From NCBI RefSeq assembly GCF_041381155.1, contig NC_091140.1:20798864-20862863 (forward strand): a DNA stretch of 64,000 nucleotides, written 5' to 3'. This document shows positions 38,111 to 52,300 of this stretch, piece by piece. The DNA comes from Argopecten irradians. Its lineage: Eukaryota; Mollusca; Bivalvia; Pectinida; Pectinidae. The position numbers were made by a program, and so were the translations under genes. Every line of letters begins with the position of its first letter. The stretch's first letter is position 1. A model generated the notes under the pieces. That model was not told the DNA's origin, searched no databases, and saw only the letters and a list, made by a program, of their open reading frames with translations.

Positions 38111-40057
38111 CGGCGATTGTTTTTAATCTGTTCATATTATTTAGATACTAACTTAATAATTACTTTCGAACACTTTTCATCAAAATCTTTATCAACTCTT
38201 TCTGCCGGAACATGATAGTATTCACACAAATAAAACCATTCGTCTTAATTAATATCATTATGCATACATTATGATTACTAAACTATTTCTGTACTGTTAT
38301 TCCCTGCTGATTGCCAGCGGGCATTTGTACATGACCATTCTAAAACCATCTTGCATAAACATATTTACATAATAATAATTCTAAATCATAACTAACATTA
38401 GTAAATATCAAACAGGACTAAGTATGAAGAAGTCATCCTCGACAATATTACTAACACGGATGTTAATATCCACCCCTGGACGATTTCATAGTAAAACTGA
38501 AGGCAGCTCTGGAGGGAAAAAATGACCAATCACAGGCCTGCAGAGACTTCCTTTGAAGATAACAGAGAGAGCGACACCCAACTTCAAAGCCACACAAACA
38601 CAGTGTACCTTTATTCGTTTTTTATGTACATCAAAGGACCACATTACCTGTGCCTTCAGAACTGCCTTTAGTTTTCTATGAGATCGTTCAAGGTTCTTAA
38701 GAACGATTAATATAAAATATAAGAAAACAACTATCAATATAAAACATTGACAAATATAATAAATTCATCGAGGTAACTGCTGTCATATGTATATAATTAT
38801 TGCGTGATTGGCAGTGTATTTGCAAAATAGTTTCAAATCGATGGTACACATTTGGCAAACATGATAACAATAATGACAGTGTGGTGTAAAGTACATTAGC
38901 AACATTATCAATGAATGTATCTGGAAATTCGCAGTTTATTGTTTATGGGCTTTAATGAGGTAACTATGGAAGGTAATATATTTGTAACTTGTTATCGGTG
39001 GAAAGCAATGAAGCGGGGCATTAAATGTGTGACTGTCTACCATGATTAACCATTGTATGATTTCAATAGGTCAATTCTGGCATCTTATTTTTTTTTTGGT
39101 CTCCCTTAATTACTTTCTGTTTCCTTTCAATTTATTGGCCTTGACCTAAGCGTTGAGGAAGGGTTTGGAATGTGTCATCCCCTGGTCCAGACAGCATAAC
39201 GGGAGTTGGATGACTGGCTCTCCGTTGTCAGTATAATGTGACCATTTTTAACAGTATGCTATAATGCGATAACACTTTCAAGTGAATAAGAGTTCAGCTA
39301 TTACAAGGCATCTTAATATGGATATACCACAGCCTCCCAAAACACGCGTGCACTCCTCACAGGCTACACATCCCAACTTGGTAATGGTAAATAGGTGTTA
39401 AACTTAACCAGTCAACCACCAAATCGGGATAATTGTGTACTACCAATAGATAAAGGGGTATTTGTAAAAGTAGCAATCAGTCCTTTAAAGATAAAATCGA
39501 AAAAATATTAATATATATATATATCATTGCTTTAGTAATATGCAGATGTATTGCTGTTTACAAAGTGTCCCCTGTGTCTTTTCAAATCAGTTTAATGAAG
39601 TATAGTTTTTATTTTTGTAGAATTACTACTTATTGTATGGTAGATGAGATATAAATCAATTAAAAATAATTCTCGATTCTGATAGAAAAAAAATATTTGA
39701 ATTATTGAAAGTCGTTGTGTTGATTTGAAAAAATAAGGTGCTTTATCAAAAAGATTGTACTAAATATGCATAATTTGCATTTAAATCATAATTCGTAATA
39801 CTTCAATGATTACAAGTATACTTTATAATGTGTTGTTGAACAAAACAAAACGATGATGCAGAGACATCACAAGCGACACGCACGTATATAGACCCAAGAC
39901 TCAATCGGCTATTGTCAAAAACGTTCTACTTCCCTACTTTTTATATGTATAGATCATATGAATATGAGGTAAGTCATGGGGTGTAAAGTTTTGTCCAAAA
40001 TTTGGGGAAAATGTTATCCGATAATAATATCTGTCAGTATAGCAATAGAGTCGAATA

Positions 40058-40335
40058 TTATATAGCAGCATACGACTTGTTGTCGTTATTTGTCCTTGGT
40101 GTAAAGAATGCCTCTGGTTCAGTCCTTTCGTTGATCTCGATCCGTGTGTAGGATTTACTAGCTCTCTTGTTATTACCCACTGGTACACTATACTTAATTG
40201 TCACATACAGTATGGCTCCGGTCACGGTGTTGAGCACACACAGCACACAGATAGCCGCGATATATCGACCTTTCGTTGATTTGAAATACTTCCAGTATGC
40301 CCGAGCTTGAGATATACAAGGTTCAGAATCGGCTA
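40058..40335 (-). CDS. Gene C exon 15: membrane anchor and cytoplasmic tail
   Basis: A short linker precedes a span beginning [20 protein letters not shown]. The 45-residue tail holds YTRI and ends SYAAI before TAA. The tail is unrelated in sequence to those of A and B except for the YxxPhi-like spacing. Confidence 0.83.
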
Positions 40336-43300
40336 CTGAAAAATGAAATAGTTTATTGAAGTTCTCGATACGTTGAGGATTATTTACTGTTAAATTTTGA
40401 TCTATTATTATTAAAACATAATTTGCAACATTGTAGTACAGTGTAGCCTGCCACAACCGACCCTTTTCTAATCAGAATCACTGTCTATTCTGACTTAGTT
40501 TCATGGCATTTTCTTTCCTTATTATTACAATTATAACCTGCATAATACGAAACCAGCGTAAACCGACTGAATATGCTGGTCCAGATGGCATCCGGTTTGG
40601 ACAAGTTACATTGTGTTACCTTTTACATGCCTTTTTAACCTAATTCAAAATTTGAGCTTTTGAAAAGAGTGAAAAGTATGTTATAATGTTATACACGTAA
40701 AAGAAGTGAAAAAGAAATTAAATTGCATATACCAAGTTTTCATTGTATTCATAAGAAAGAGAAAATGAAAGCATGAAGCAAGATGCTTTATTTCAATTTC
40801 GTTATAGTCAAAGTAAATGTCATTTCCCACACTTATTGTTTTACGTATCTTGAACATTTGATAGTCAGATTTCATTCACCATTGCTCTTTATTCTCTGTC
40901 GTATGATTTCAGAAATCCAATTAATTGTATCCATTATGAATATATGTCTCATATTAATTTTGAGTCTTTCTCTGGTCTAAATTTTATTTTTTTTATGTTC
41001 TGAACTAGATATACTGCACACTTACCCGTGATACAGACCACATGATGGTTAACGTGATGAAATATATATGTTACCTTTACTTTCCGAGGACGTGGCACTA
41101 GCCGATAGGCTGGTCACCTTTAGAGGAGCTGGCGAATCAGTGCTCGGGATGAAGTTACCACACCTCGGTAGTGACGAGGGAGGTGTTGGCATCTGTCCAA
41201 CGTCGCCCTCCTGGAGGATTAGTGCCATGCCCGATATCTGATGCGGCTCCATATGACAGTGTACGAACCAAAAGCCTACAAGAAATCAACGTTACACTTA
41301 AGTGTAGATATAGATATATATTTCATGCAAGCAAAAATCACTGCATTTTGGTGTTTATATATCACCTAATAAATGTTTTAAAACGTTTCACTGTTATACA
41401 ACTCGTAACAATGTTATGTGTGACGATTCGACAAATGGACAGACAACACAATTACACAAAGGTGAAAGGATATATGCCATCGAAATGCTCGATGTCGACT
41501 TTTGTAAATGCTGAGTTAACAACAATATTCTATTTTCACTGGTTGTAAAGCAATATCATTTCATAAACCATACTTTCCAACGTGTAGAAAATGTAGAGAA
41601 ATACCAAATGTTTCATATTTCTCACTTGGTTTCTTTGGCTCCATTTAATACATTTCGCTTGACATTGATGTAGTCAATTTACATCTAGAAACCTGGAAAT
41701 TCTTTTACGTTTGCTTACTAGTTTGAGTATCAACAGGAAAACGATCGATCTACTGTCTGTACCTCAGACAACACCGCCGAGTTGAAAGTCCCACAGGCGG
41801 AACGCTGGTAGAAGAATACTGGACACTACTATGCCCATTTATATTACCAAGTACATATGTTGTCCATTTTCTATAAGACGTTTTCAGAATACCAAGATAT
41901 TATTAACATACATTCACATATAAACTGTTTACCGTGTACAAATGTACGTGGTAAGTTTCGCGTGTTTCACTTTTACCCAATCTCAGCGAACATATAAAGT
42001 AAAATTTCTAGCACGTGAATAGTATCACTATATGAATTAGAGAATCCATTCGTTGTTACTTAAAGGGGTAATTCAGTTTAAGAATGCATGCAATTTATAA
42101 ACATATATATATTTAGGCTATATCGAAAACTTTCATATAGATGAAGTTGAAGTAGTTACAATGCGTGAAATGTTCAGTCAGCCATTACACATTGAGGTCC
42201 CACGTCTTGTATGCCAAACCCTAGCCCACGCCAATGGAGTTAAGCAACTTATTCCAAAACTGCTCAAATTGATCTCACAGTAGCGTTTTTACCTTATAAG
42301 TATGTGTCCGACAACTTATTTTACAATTTTTTTGGTGATTATCTATTGTTTTTTTTTACTTTTATGACACCAGTACGAGTATAAGTATACTATGCATATT
42401 GTACTGCGTATTCGTATGGCTATACGATTTAGAATTTCAGCGGTTTCAATTGAATAGTTAACAATATCATCATAATTGTCAATATTTTTCTATAAGGAAT
42501 GAAGAACAATACGTTTATGTCATATTTTGCTGCTTTGTTATTTAATATCGTGGTTAAGCAACAAAAATTAGCATCACTGAATTGACCACAGACCGAAAAT
42601 TCCACACCGAAAATAAACTTTGAGAATGGCCCCAGATATCAGGAGGAGAATTAGTGGTATGGATTACCTGGGTTGTCAGCCTTGAATCTCACAACAACGT
42701 AACCTTGACGAGGAACCAACACCGTATCTTTTAACACAGGGTCGTGAAGATTGGCCTCAGGCAGACGACCGCCAGTCCAGGACGTGTTCCGCCAGCTGCC
42801 ATTGTTACAGTTAGCATTATCGCAGATAATGTCGCTATTTTGGTCTACAATTCTACCGGTGGTATTGTTGTACGTCGGGTATCCAACTTTAATCACGTGA
42901 ACATTATGTCCGTGGATGTGTATCCCATGACTCAGACCTGTTCTACTGTTATCTGATATAGTAAAGAAAAGTTTTTTGTTTATGAAAATAGAATGAAGAA
43001 TGTATAGAAGACAAATTATATTTATGCATCAGTAAGTATCAGATAAAAAAAATGCATCAACGCAATCACAATCACCATGTGAAAGTATTATACAATTAAT
43101 ACATATTGATGTTTTGTCAGTGCTTTCCTTGTTTCACTACATTCTTACAGTTAAATATTCCAACATGAGCCTAACATGGATGAGAGTAACATCTAATCAA
43201 AATACAATATAATTTATGGTTAAAGGTCCTTATATCATTAAATTCATCTCTTTTTTTCTAGGAAATACACACCTTGCCGAAGACCTTAATTTAAATATAT

Positions 43301-46300
43301 TTAAATGTGTACAGAATTTTATAGAATTGAGTCATATTTTTCATATATATATTTGTACAAAATGTTAAAGAATTTAAAATACAAACATGTTAATTTGTAA
43401 TTTGTATTGATAAATAGCCGAAACCAATGTTGTTTATATTTTCATTATTAATAATGTTGTGACTCAAATATTTCAAGATATTTGTTAAAATCGATATCAA
43501 AGTTAATCTTACCCATATTTAGTAGAATCAGCTGAACTGTATTATTGATTCCGAGTTTGACGACATTTGTACAGTCACAGAGATCACGGCATTCAATGTC
43601 ATCACAATCAACGTGTGTGTCGTTACCCTCAGATACTAACTGTGTAGAAAAAAATAAACAAAATGATTTATTTTACCATTCGTATTCTAACTTTGTTATA
43701 TATTTTGATGAATTAAAAACTTTAAACATACTTGAAAATATTTCGGTAACTATATATCTATGTTTATGATAATAACCGTGAACTACAATGAAAATAGAAT
43801 GGTACATTAAATCATAATATAACCATGTATCACATGAAAATATAAACTCAATGTATCTTTAATTTAAAATAGTAACAAAATATGAAGTATCATATTAACT
43901 ACAGGTATGTTTTATTTTAAATTTAAATGGTGACATACAATGGCAAAAGAACGGAATTTACGTCTTTTCTTTTATCTAACTATGCTTACTATATACATGA
44001 TAAAGATATCAACTCCATGCATCTTCATTTTAGGTACGGTAATGATATGTTTACTTTTACTTACCAAATCAGTTCCTCAATAATAAACAAAATGAATAAC
44101 ATAACGGTATTTTTTATTCTTAAAGCGTGATATATAAAATATCTAATTAGGAGCATTTAACCTCAGGTACGATATTATTACTCACAGATAATATGAATAA
44201 TTCTCAAAATCGAAAATTGGTAACATTTAAGTGTTGAATTAGGAAGAATTGTAATTAAATCTGTATCTAACCTAAAACAGTAAATGTTTATCGTAGAAGA
44301 AAAGATACGAGTTCTGAATTTATCTATTCTGCAGACATTTAATAATATTTCAATATGGAAAATCAAATCATATCTACAGACATGACCATGGAAACGTTTA
44401 TAAACAGAAACATTTAGTAGAAATAACACTGGAATATATAATAGACAAGTAACGGATTCATAGAAACTATTTTACTAGTTATGTGTATAATTAGTAATTC
44501 CTATTTATTTTGATTATTTATTTATTTCATTTTGTAATTTCCTGACACGTAATTGATATACATGCAACACTATTTTAACTAATGATGTACATGGATAAAA
44601 TCCTATTGACCTCAATTTATTTATTCAATTATGTATTTTGTTTATTGTTTAAATTTCGATATTAAGAATTTTATACTCCATACAACTTACCTGTAGAGGC
44701 ACAGGTGGTCGTATAAACCTTTTTCCGTTGACTGAGGTAGGGAAAGGGAGTAAGGAGCCACCTAAAAGTACAGTTTTTGGTGTGTGGCTTCATTTCATTC
44801 TTTTCAACTTCATATTATGTGCTTATATAAACATTCTTAAAACTATGTCCTCTGAATATTAATAAAATAAAACACATAATAATTAAAGGCTGTAATCTAG
44901 ATCGATCGGTAACTAGCATGCATCAAATACACTCATACCTCCTTATTGCTGGGTTACAGATCTCTCCGCACTGTAGTTTGTATTCTATGTACAGTGTATT
45001 TTATGTGTTTTGAGAAGCTTTCATTTATTTACATCATTTCGTTTGTCGGTTGATCATAACTAGATATACCATAAAGATAGAACAGTGTTTACACGTTCAC
45101 TTCATAAGTGGCGATTTTTTTCCGTTATAAATTTTGTTTTTAGAAAACCGTGACTAATAGCAAACACACTTTTTATCAAAATAATGGTAAAAGCAATGAA
45201 AGAAACAGTGTCATTGGTTATTTGTAAGGAGAAATATGCGAATATTTTCTGACGGAAGGAGAAATATGCGAATATTTTCTGACGGAAGGGTTAGTACTTT
45301 TCTATCTTGATATCAAAGGTTAGAATTCACCAACAAATAAAATTAGGTAAATTCGATGATAAATTGTAACACTACAATATATAGGAGAAATTAACAGTGC
45401 GGAAAGACATTTAACCATGCACTGTACATGTTCGATAAAATAGACAGTAAGTTATTTCAGCGTTCGTTTAATATGAGCAAAGAGCAATAACTGCTGTGGG
45501 AATAACGTCGTATTTCACAGTAAGTATCATACACCATTAAATGTATAGTGGTGTAAGTTTTGTTGGTTTACTGTTTGTAACTTTGGCGCGGTAGTTTATG
45601 TTACACGAATCCCTTTTAAAGTCTTTGAAAGTGTTATTCAGGGAAAATTATGTCATATGTAAAAAGAATGAATTTTGAAAAATTTCGCGAGGTTAGGGTT
45701 CGAATTTCGTGTAATTGAAACCCACACGAATATAAGCAACTATCAAGTACAGACCAATTTGAATAAAGTGAAAACTGTTTAGATCGGTAAGATTGCGAAA
45801 CGTCGATCTCCTCTAATGAGTTTAATGTGCGAGTGCTTGGATTAACGAAATCAAATTTAAGCGCTCTGAGGGGGTATTAATTTGGTTTGGGTTTTTTTCA
45901 ACGTCCTAGTAACAGACAGGGTTATGTAAGGACGTGCCAGGTTTGTTGGTGGAGGAGAGTCGGGGTATCCGAAGAAAAACCACCGACCAGCGATCAGTAC
46001 CTGGCAACTGCCCCACATGGGATTCGTAACCCGCATCCCAGAGGTGGAGGGCTTGTGGTAATATGTCGGGTATTAACTTATTAGCGTAATCTTCAATTCA
46101 ACCACCACATCGTATTACAGTATATAAATGTATACAGAATGACATGTTAGGGAAAAAAGCACTGTACAATGTACAGATATTAGAGTTACGGCGTGATGCG
46201 AAATGCACTAAACTTAGAATCAGTGAAATTTGTATATTTTTGTGTTAAGGTCCATACTAACGAGTATAGTGGAAGTTGAGGAAGATTTCCTGGAATGACT

Positions 46301-49300
46301 CTGGGGATTCCTCTACAGGCACTGGGTGTTGTGTGATCTCCTCTTGTGTAGATTTCATATTAGAAAGTGACACACAGTCGGTGTAGTGGTCGTCAGGATA
46401 CCGCCTACAATTGTCGACATGTAAAACATATGAAAACAAATTATTTGCCACTCCAGTATAAACGTAATCTAAAATTCAATTGGTAAAATGACGAATAATG
46501 TAGAACAAATTACCTTGGCGGTCAAATATGTTTGTGATTATGACTGATCACGTAGATTAATTTTTTAGGAAGCATATGCATATTGCACAAGTATTTATGA
46601 CTTAGCGTCGGGATAAATCGACCGGAGCAACGTGTGTGGTTTATAACTTTATGCCTTCGCATCTTTTCCCCCTTTTAACAGGGTCACTACATGTGCATAA
46701 ACCTTTAGTGTGTCGCAAAATCGAGAGTACATGTATATGTCTTAAAATATAACCTACATTTTAACCTACCAGGTTAAATGTTTGAGCTCTATGAATTTCA
46801 AAAGAAAATAAAAAGAATAAATTGGTTTGAATTTTACTGTTAGGTTATGTCCCTTGAGCAAATCGTTGTTATGAAGTTTCCCAATAAACTACTTCGACAT
46901 GTCTAACAAATTTTGTGCTATTCAAGGAAAAAAATTATCAAAGTGATTTTTTTTTTTTCAAAAGAAAATAAAAAGAATAAATTGGTTTGAATTTTACTGT
47001 TAGGTTATGTCCCTTGAGCAAATCGTTGTTATGAAGTTTCCCAATAAACTACTTCGACATGTCTCACAAATTTTGTGCTATTCAAGGAAAAATTTTATCA
47101 AAGTGATTTTTGTTTTTGCAAAACTTACGTAATGACTAATGTTTTATTTAAAATGTTCAACCAATAATAATCGTTTACAGTACCAGTTATTTTAAAATGC
47201 ATTTAGGGGTCGGGGCTTTTGGTTGGAGGGCGTGTTTTGTAGTTCATTACGTTACACTGTAACAGTAGACTACTATCATCACATTACCCAAACAAGCAGT
47301 TGACGACAACACAACGTCTAGTATCGGTACATGTAACTCCTTGTGTTTCAGGAATATCATCATCCGCCCCTTCGTATCGTAGTATACCCATTGTCTGCGG
47401 ATAAAGCAAAAAAACAATAGGACTAATACGGAGGTTTCGATATCCCAATAATGACGTAAAGTTACCATCGATAAGTCCCATCTTTCTGTGATAATGAAGT
47501 CATAAAAATCATGTAAAAATGCAACGTTGTTACAATCACCAAAATTTCGGAATATCGAAACTTATGTTTTGTTGTGCTTTAATTTACCTAAGGTATATTT
47601 TACGTCTGAGTTCTTTATTTCTTCAATTTCAATTTTCGTTATAACCACAATGTCCGATATCAATGACATGTGAGAGTCTATTTGACAATGAAAACTCTAG
47701 GACAATTACAGGTATATACCCGATATACAATGGACAATGACATACACATAATTGCTGCTTTCTTTTTAACACATGACATATCATATGTCATCCTTTCTGA
47801 CTCTTGATCACATGTAACAATCTGAATGCCTAGAACATGTGATGTTTGGGATCATGTTAGGATGAACATTATTCATACACAACAGACAGGAATATACATA
47901 GCTAGACACATAGGTGGGTGAAGAGAACTTAGCCTACAGGGAACAATGCTAAAATAATGGTGTTCGCAAGTTTAAATAGAGGTCTCTCCTTCGCTGTTAT
48001 AATATGAATAATTTTGGTATATCAGTCAAATAAGATCAATTGAAATGAAATGAAGGCATTGATAATACTTAATTGGTCCATTCAGTAATGTCAAATGGTC
48101 ATGACACTATTGTGCCGTCAAATACTATTATGACCTCTTAATTGATTTGCGATGTCGCATTATTGTCTCCATAGACGGAAACGTCATAAACAAGCTGGTT
48201 TTGCATGCATTTTTGTTAATACACACTATGTCTTGAAATAATAAGGATCCTGGCATTTTAAAGTATTAACCCCTGTAATGTAAAGTACTTTTTTATAATG
48301 CAAACAACTTGTCATTTAAGATATATTTTAAGTAAATTTTATAAGATTTTAATACGATAACATACAACTGAAATGATAAAAAAAAAAAAAAAAAATTCCC
48401 ACTATTCACTCATTTGTCGTCGGTTTTATCCGTGGGAGATTTCTCTGTCAACCCCTAGGGTATGACAGGTTGCGCGCTAACCTTTTGAACCTGAAGACAA
48501 TTACGTGACGTCATGACTTCATGCAGTGTGACCGTGGCGTGCATTATCGATAACGTCAACAATATTGACGTGCAGACGATGGAACCATGTTCATATTGCG
48601 GTGAAAGTGCTTCTGTTTAGGCTATTATCTCTTCTTTTTCTTTTGTATGTGGGAGAAAATAATCATTCTTTACCTATGAGAGTGTGACAACAAAATCACA
48701 ACCTTCGGGGGAATTCCTGAATGTCCAACCCTCGGCAAGCCTCGGGTTGGACGTTCATGAATTACCCCTCGGGTTGTGATTTTGTTGTCACACCCTCTAC
48801 GAAGGGAAAGATTATATTAATCATCAACAGTTTCAATATTTACCTATGTATTTTTTGTTCATTTCAGAAAAATATTTACGTGTTACCATTTACTGTAAAC
48901 GTAAATATTTTCGCGAGTGCTTAATTTCGCGTTATACAAGAGTAAATAGTTCGTCAGTGTTATTGTCGAGACATTTAATACCTCGGGATTTTGGTAGTAT
49001 AGTAACAAAATTCAACGCGTTATAGAAATTTATTTTCTTTCGCTTCATTAGCGAAAAAATCCCCTGGCGTAAATCATTACAACAAATGTGGATTGTAACG
49101 AAATACCAGAGTTGCTTGAATAGGTAAATACACCACATGTCATATACGTTTAGAAGTAAGGCATTCCATTACCTTATCTTCTCCACCATTGGCTAGTGTT
49201 GACACCCTGATCCAGTAACTACTAACGTCCTGGTCGGCCCGTACTAACATATCAAATCTCTCTCCTCCATTGATAATGACAGCGTCACCTCTCACGCCAA

Positions 49301-52300
49301 CAACAGCGTTACCGTCAACGGATACCACTTCTATTTGATGCTAGGAAGAATAATAGATAATAGAGCTAACTAACATTCTCATTAAATAAAACCACTTTAA
49401 AATGTCAACATCATATTCAGGTTATTAATGAAGATGAAAATAAGTTAAATACTACGTCTATACAAATGATCACATATTGCCATCCACGGCTACCTCCTCT
49501 GTTTCGTGCTAGGAAGGAAAATTAGAGATATATATGCATATGTTTACATTCTGAGTGCTTCGTCACGATATGAATCAACCAACTGACGAAAACGAACAAT
49601 TGTCTATGAAAACACTATCAATACACTATGAATACAACGATTCTCGTGCAACGATCAGCTGATTTCAAACAATGAGCCAGTTTCATATCAATAAAAAATA
49701 GTCCCCCACAATATTCTAATGTATAATATCTTATGTGTTGTTTCTTGATATAGAATTAACTAAGGTTTACTGTATCAAGTCAGTCAAATCTTATTTTAAA
49801 TATATTTCTTGATTATCGTTTGTCATTTGTTAAAAAAAAGGGTCGACCGGAAGGCGGAAGCTTTAAAACGCGACGTTGTGGAACGACTTCGTCATCAAGC
49901 TGTTCCGTTAATCTCGTTTCTCGTCGTATAAGGGTGTCATAATTTTAAATATAATATAAAAACCTTTGAATAATTTTTATTTTCATAAATTATTCTATTT
50001 TTCTAATTTTCATAGCGGCTATGAATAGCAGAAGGTATCTACATATCTTCCGAGGAGCGCGTCAATCCCTACATGAATTACATCTACAATTACCTACTAC
50101 CCGCATTGGAAAAAAAGTTAAATTAAACGGAAATCATTTTGTATTGTCATGCACGTATACCACTTATGTTAAATGCTAGGAAGAAAATCATAAATATATA
50201 ACCATTTCAATTACATCAACAATTACCTAATTTTCGCATTTCAAAAAAAAATCCTGTTAAAATGTCAACATTAAATAAAATTGAGAAAAAATGAAAATTA
50301 GTTCGTATTGCCATGCACGGGTACCCCTTATATTGGATGCTAGTACGGAAAGTCAGATATATTTAAGAATACTAATTGCATCTACATTTACCTAATACTT
50401 TGAATGCATTGCAGAAAATATCTTTTAAAATACCAACATTTCATTAGAGCCATTAATGGCTATGAAAAACATAAAACATTAGTTAGAATCACTAACAGGA
50501 TTATGTTTGAGCTAAAGAGCTAACATAAAGTTTGCTTCAGGGGTAGTTATGAAGAAATCGAGACCATAACGGTCATTATCCAAGAGTGGAAGAGATGCTC
50601 TAGAAATGTCATCGACAATCAACTACGCCTGACATAAGGTGTTGGAAGTGTATATCATTATCCTGGACTATAAACATTCCATTTATATATCAGTAAACCA
50701 TACCGATATAGCCGTTTCTTTTCGCGGGTCAATATTTCGCAATGGTGTTTAAGATAAAATACATTTATACCACTTTATCAAAATCATAATTCTCAAACTG
50801 GTTTCAAGAGTTTAATGTATTTTATAACTTCTGATCATTTTACTATTTTTCGCGATCACACCAGTGTCCCGAACATCATCGCTGAGAAATGATACAGCTA
50901 CACGGTACACTAAAAAGCAAACTGTTACATCCTTCTCGGATCTATCGTTTTCACAATTTTATGTATTTAAAACAAAAACTTAATGTTCATTAAACTAGCT
51001 ATCTGTTTGACATGCTAAGTGAAGATCCAACTTACAACTTAATCTTTATATCATTTTACTCGAACATCGAGTAATCAAATATTCGATTTGCAAAGAAAAG
51101 GGAGGTAACTCCTTAGAAATAATCTAAATTGTGTATTTGAGTATATGTATACATACATTCATATAAATGGGCTTCTGTAATAAAATTAACAAAAAATCCC
51201 CAACTGTTTCCATATACAGAGTCTATTGATATATTTAAATGCAAAATAACAAGTAAACAAGGAGATATATAACATAAAAAAACTAGTAAACAAGATAGTT
51301 ATATAACATAAAATTAACTAGTAAACAAGGAGATATATAACATAAAATAAACTAGTAAACAAGATAGTTATATAACATAAAATAAACTAGTAAACAAGAT
51401 AGTTATATAACATAAAATAAACTAGTAAACAAGATAGTTATATAACATAAAATAAACTAGTAAACAAGATAGTTATATAACATAAAATAAACTAGTAAAC
51501 AAGGAGATATATAACATAAAATAAACTAGTAAACAAGATAGTTATATAACATAAAATAAACTAGTAAACAAGATAGTATATATAACATAAAATAAACTAG
51601 TAAACAAGAGATATATAACATAAAATAAACTAGTAAACAAGATAGTTATATAACATAAAATAAACTAGTAAACAAGATAGTATATAACATAAAATAAACT
51701 AGTAAACAAGGAGATATATACATAAAAAAAGTAAACAAAGTATATAACAAATAAAATAAACTAGTAAACAAGAGATATATAACATAAAATAAACTAGTAA
51801 ACAAGATAGTTATATAACATAAAATAAACTAGTAAACAAGGAGATATATAACATAAAATAAACTAGTAAACAAGATAGTTATATAACATAAAATAAACTA
51901 GTAAACAAGGAGATATATAACATAAAATAAGGAGATATATAACATAAAATAAACTAGTAAACAAGATAGTTATATAACATAAAATAAACTAGTAAACAAG
52001 GAGATATATAACATAAAATAAACTAGTAAACAAGGAGATATATAACATAAAATAAACTAGTAAACAAGATAGTTATATAACATAAAATAAACTAGTAAAC
52101 AAGGAGATATATAACATAAAATAAACTAGTAAACAAGGAGATATATAACATAAAATAAACTAGTAAACAAGATAGTTATATAACATAAAATAAACTAGTA
52201 AACAAGATAGTTATATAACATAAAATAAACTAGTAAACAAGATAGTTATATAACATAAAATAAACTAGTAAACAAGGAGATATATAACATAAAATAAACT

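Larger units (their letters stand above)
36782..40057. other. Spacer between genes C and B
   Basis: The left end is the 5' flank of gene B. It also holds a MITE family 1 copy (37160-37316) and a dispersed repeat (37630-38110). I saw no gene. AT-rich open frames at 38486-38737 and 39934-40188 look like chance frames; the latter overlaps the C terminus of gene C in another frame. Confidence 0.6.

Noticed and set aside
38486..38737. Possible small gene between C and B
   Set aside because: No domain, no splice partners that extend it and no similarity to the neighbours. It looks like a chance frame.
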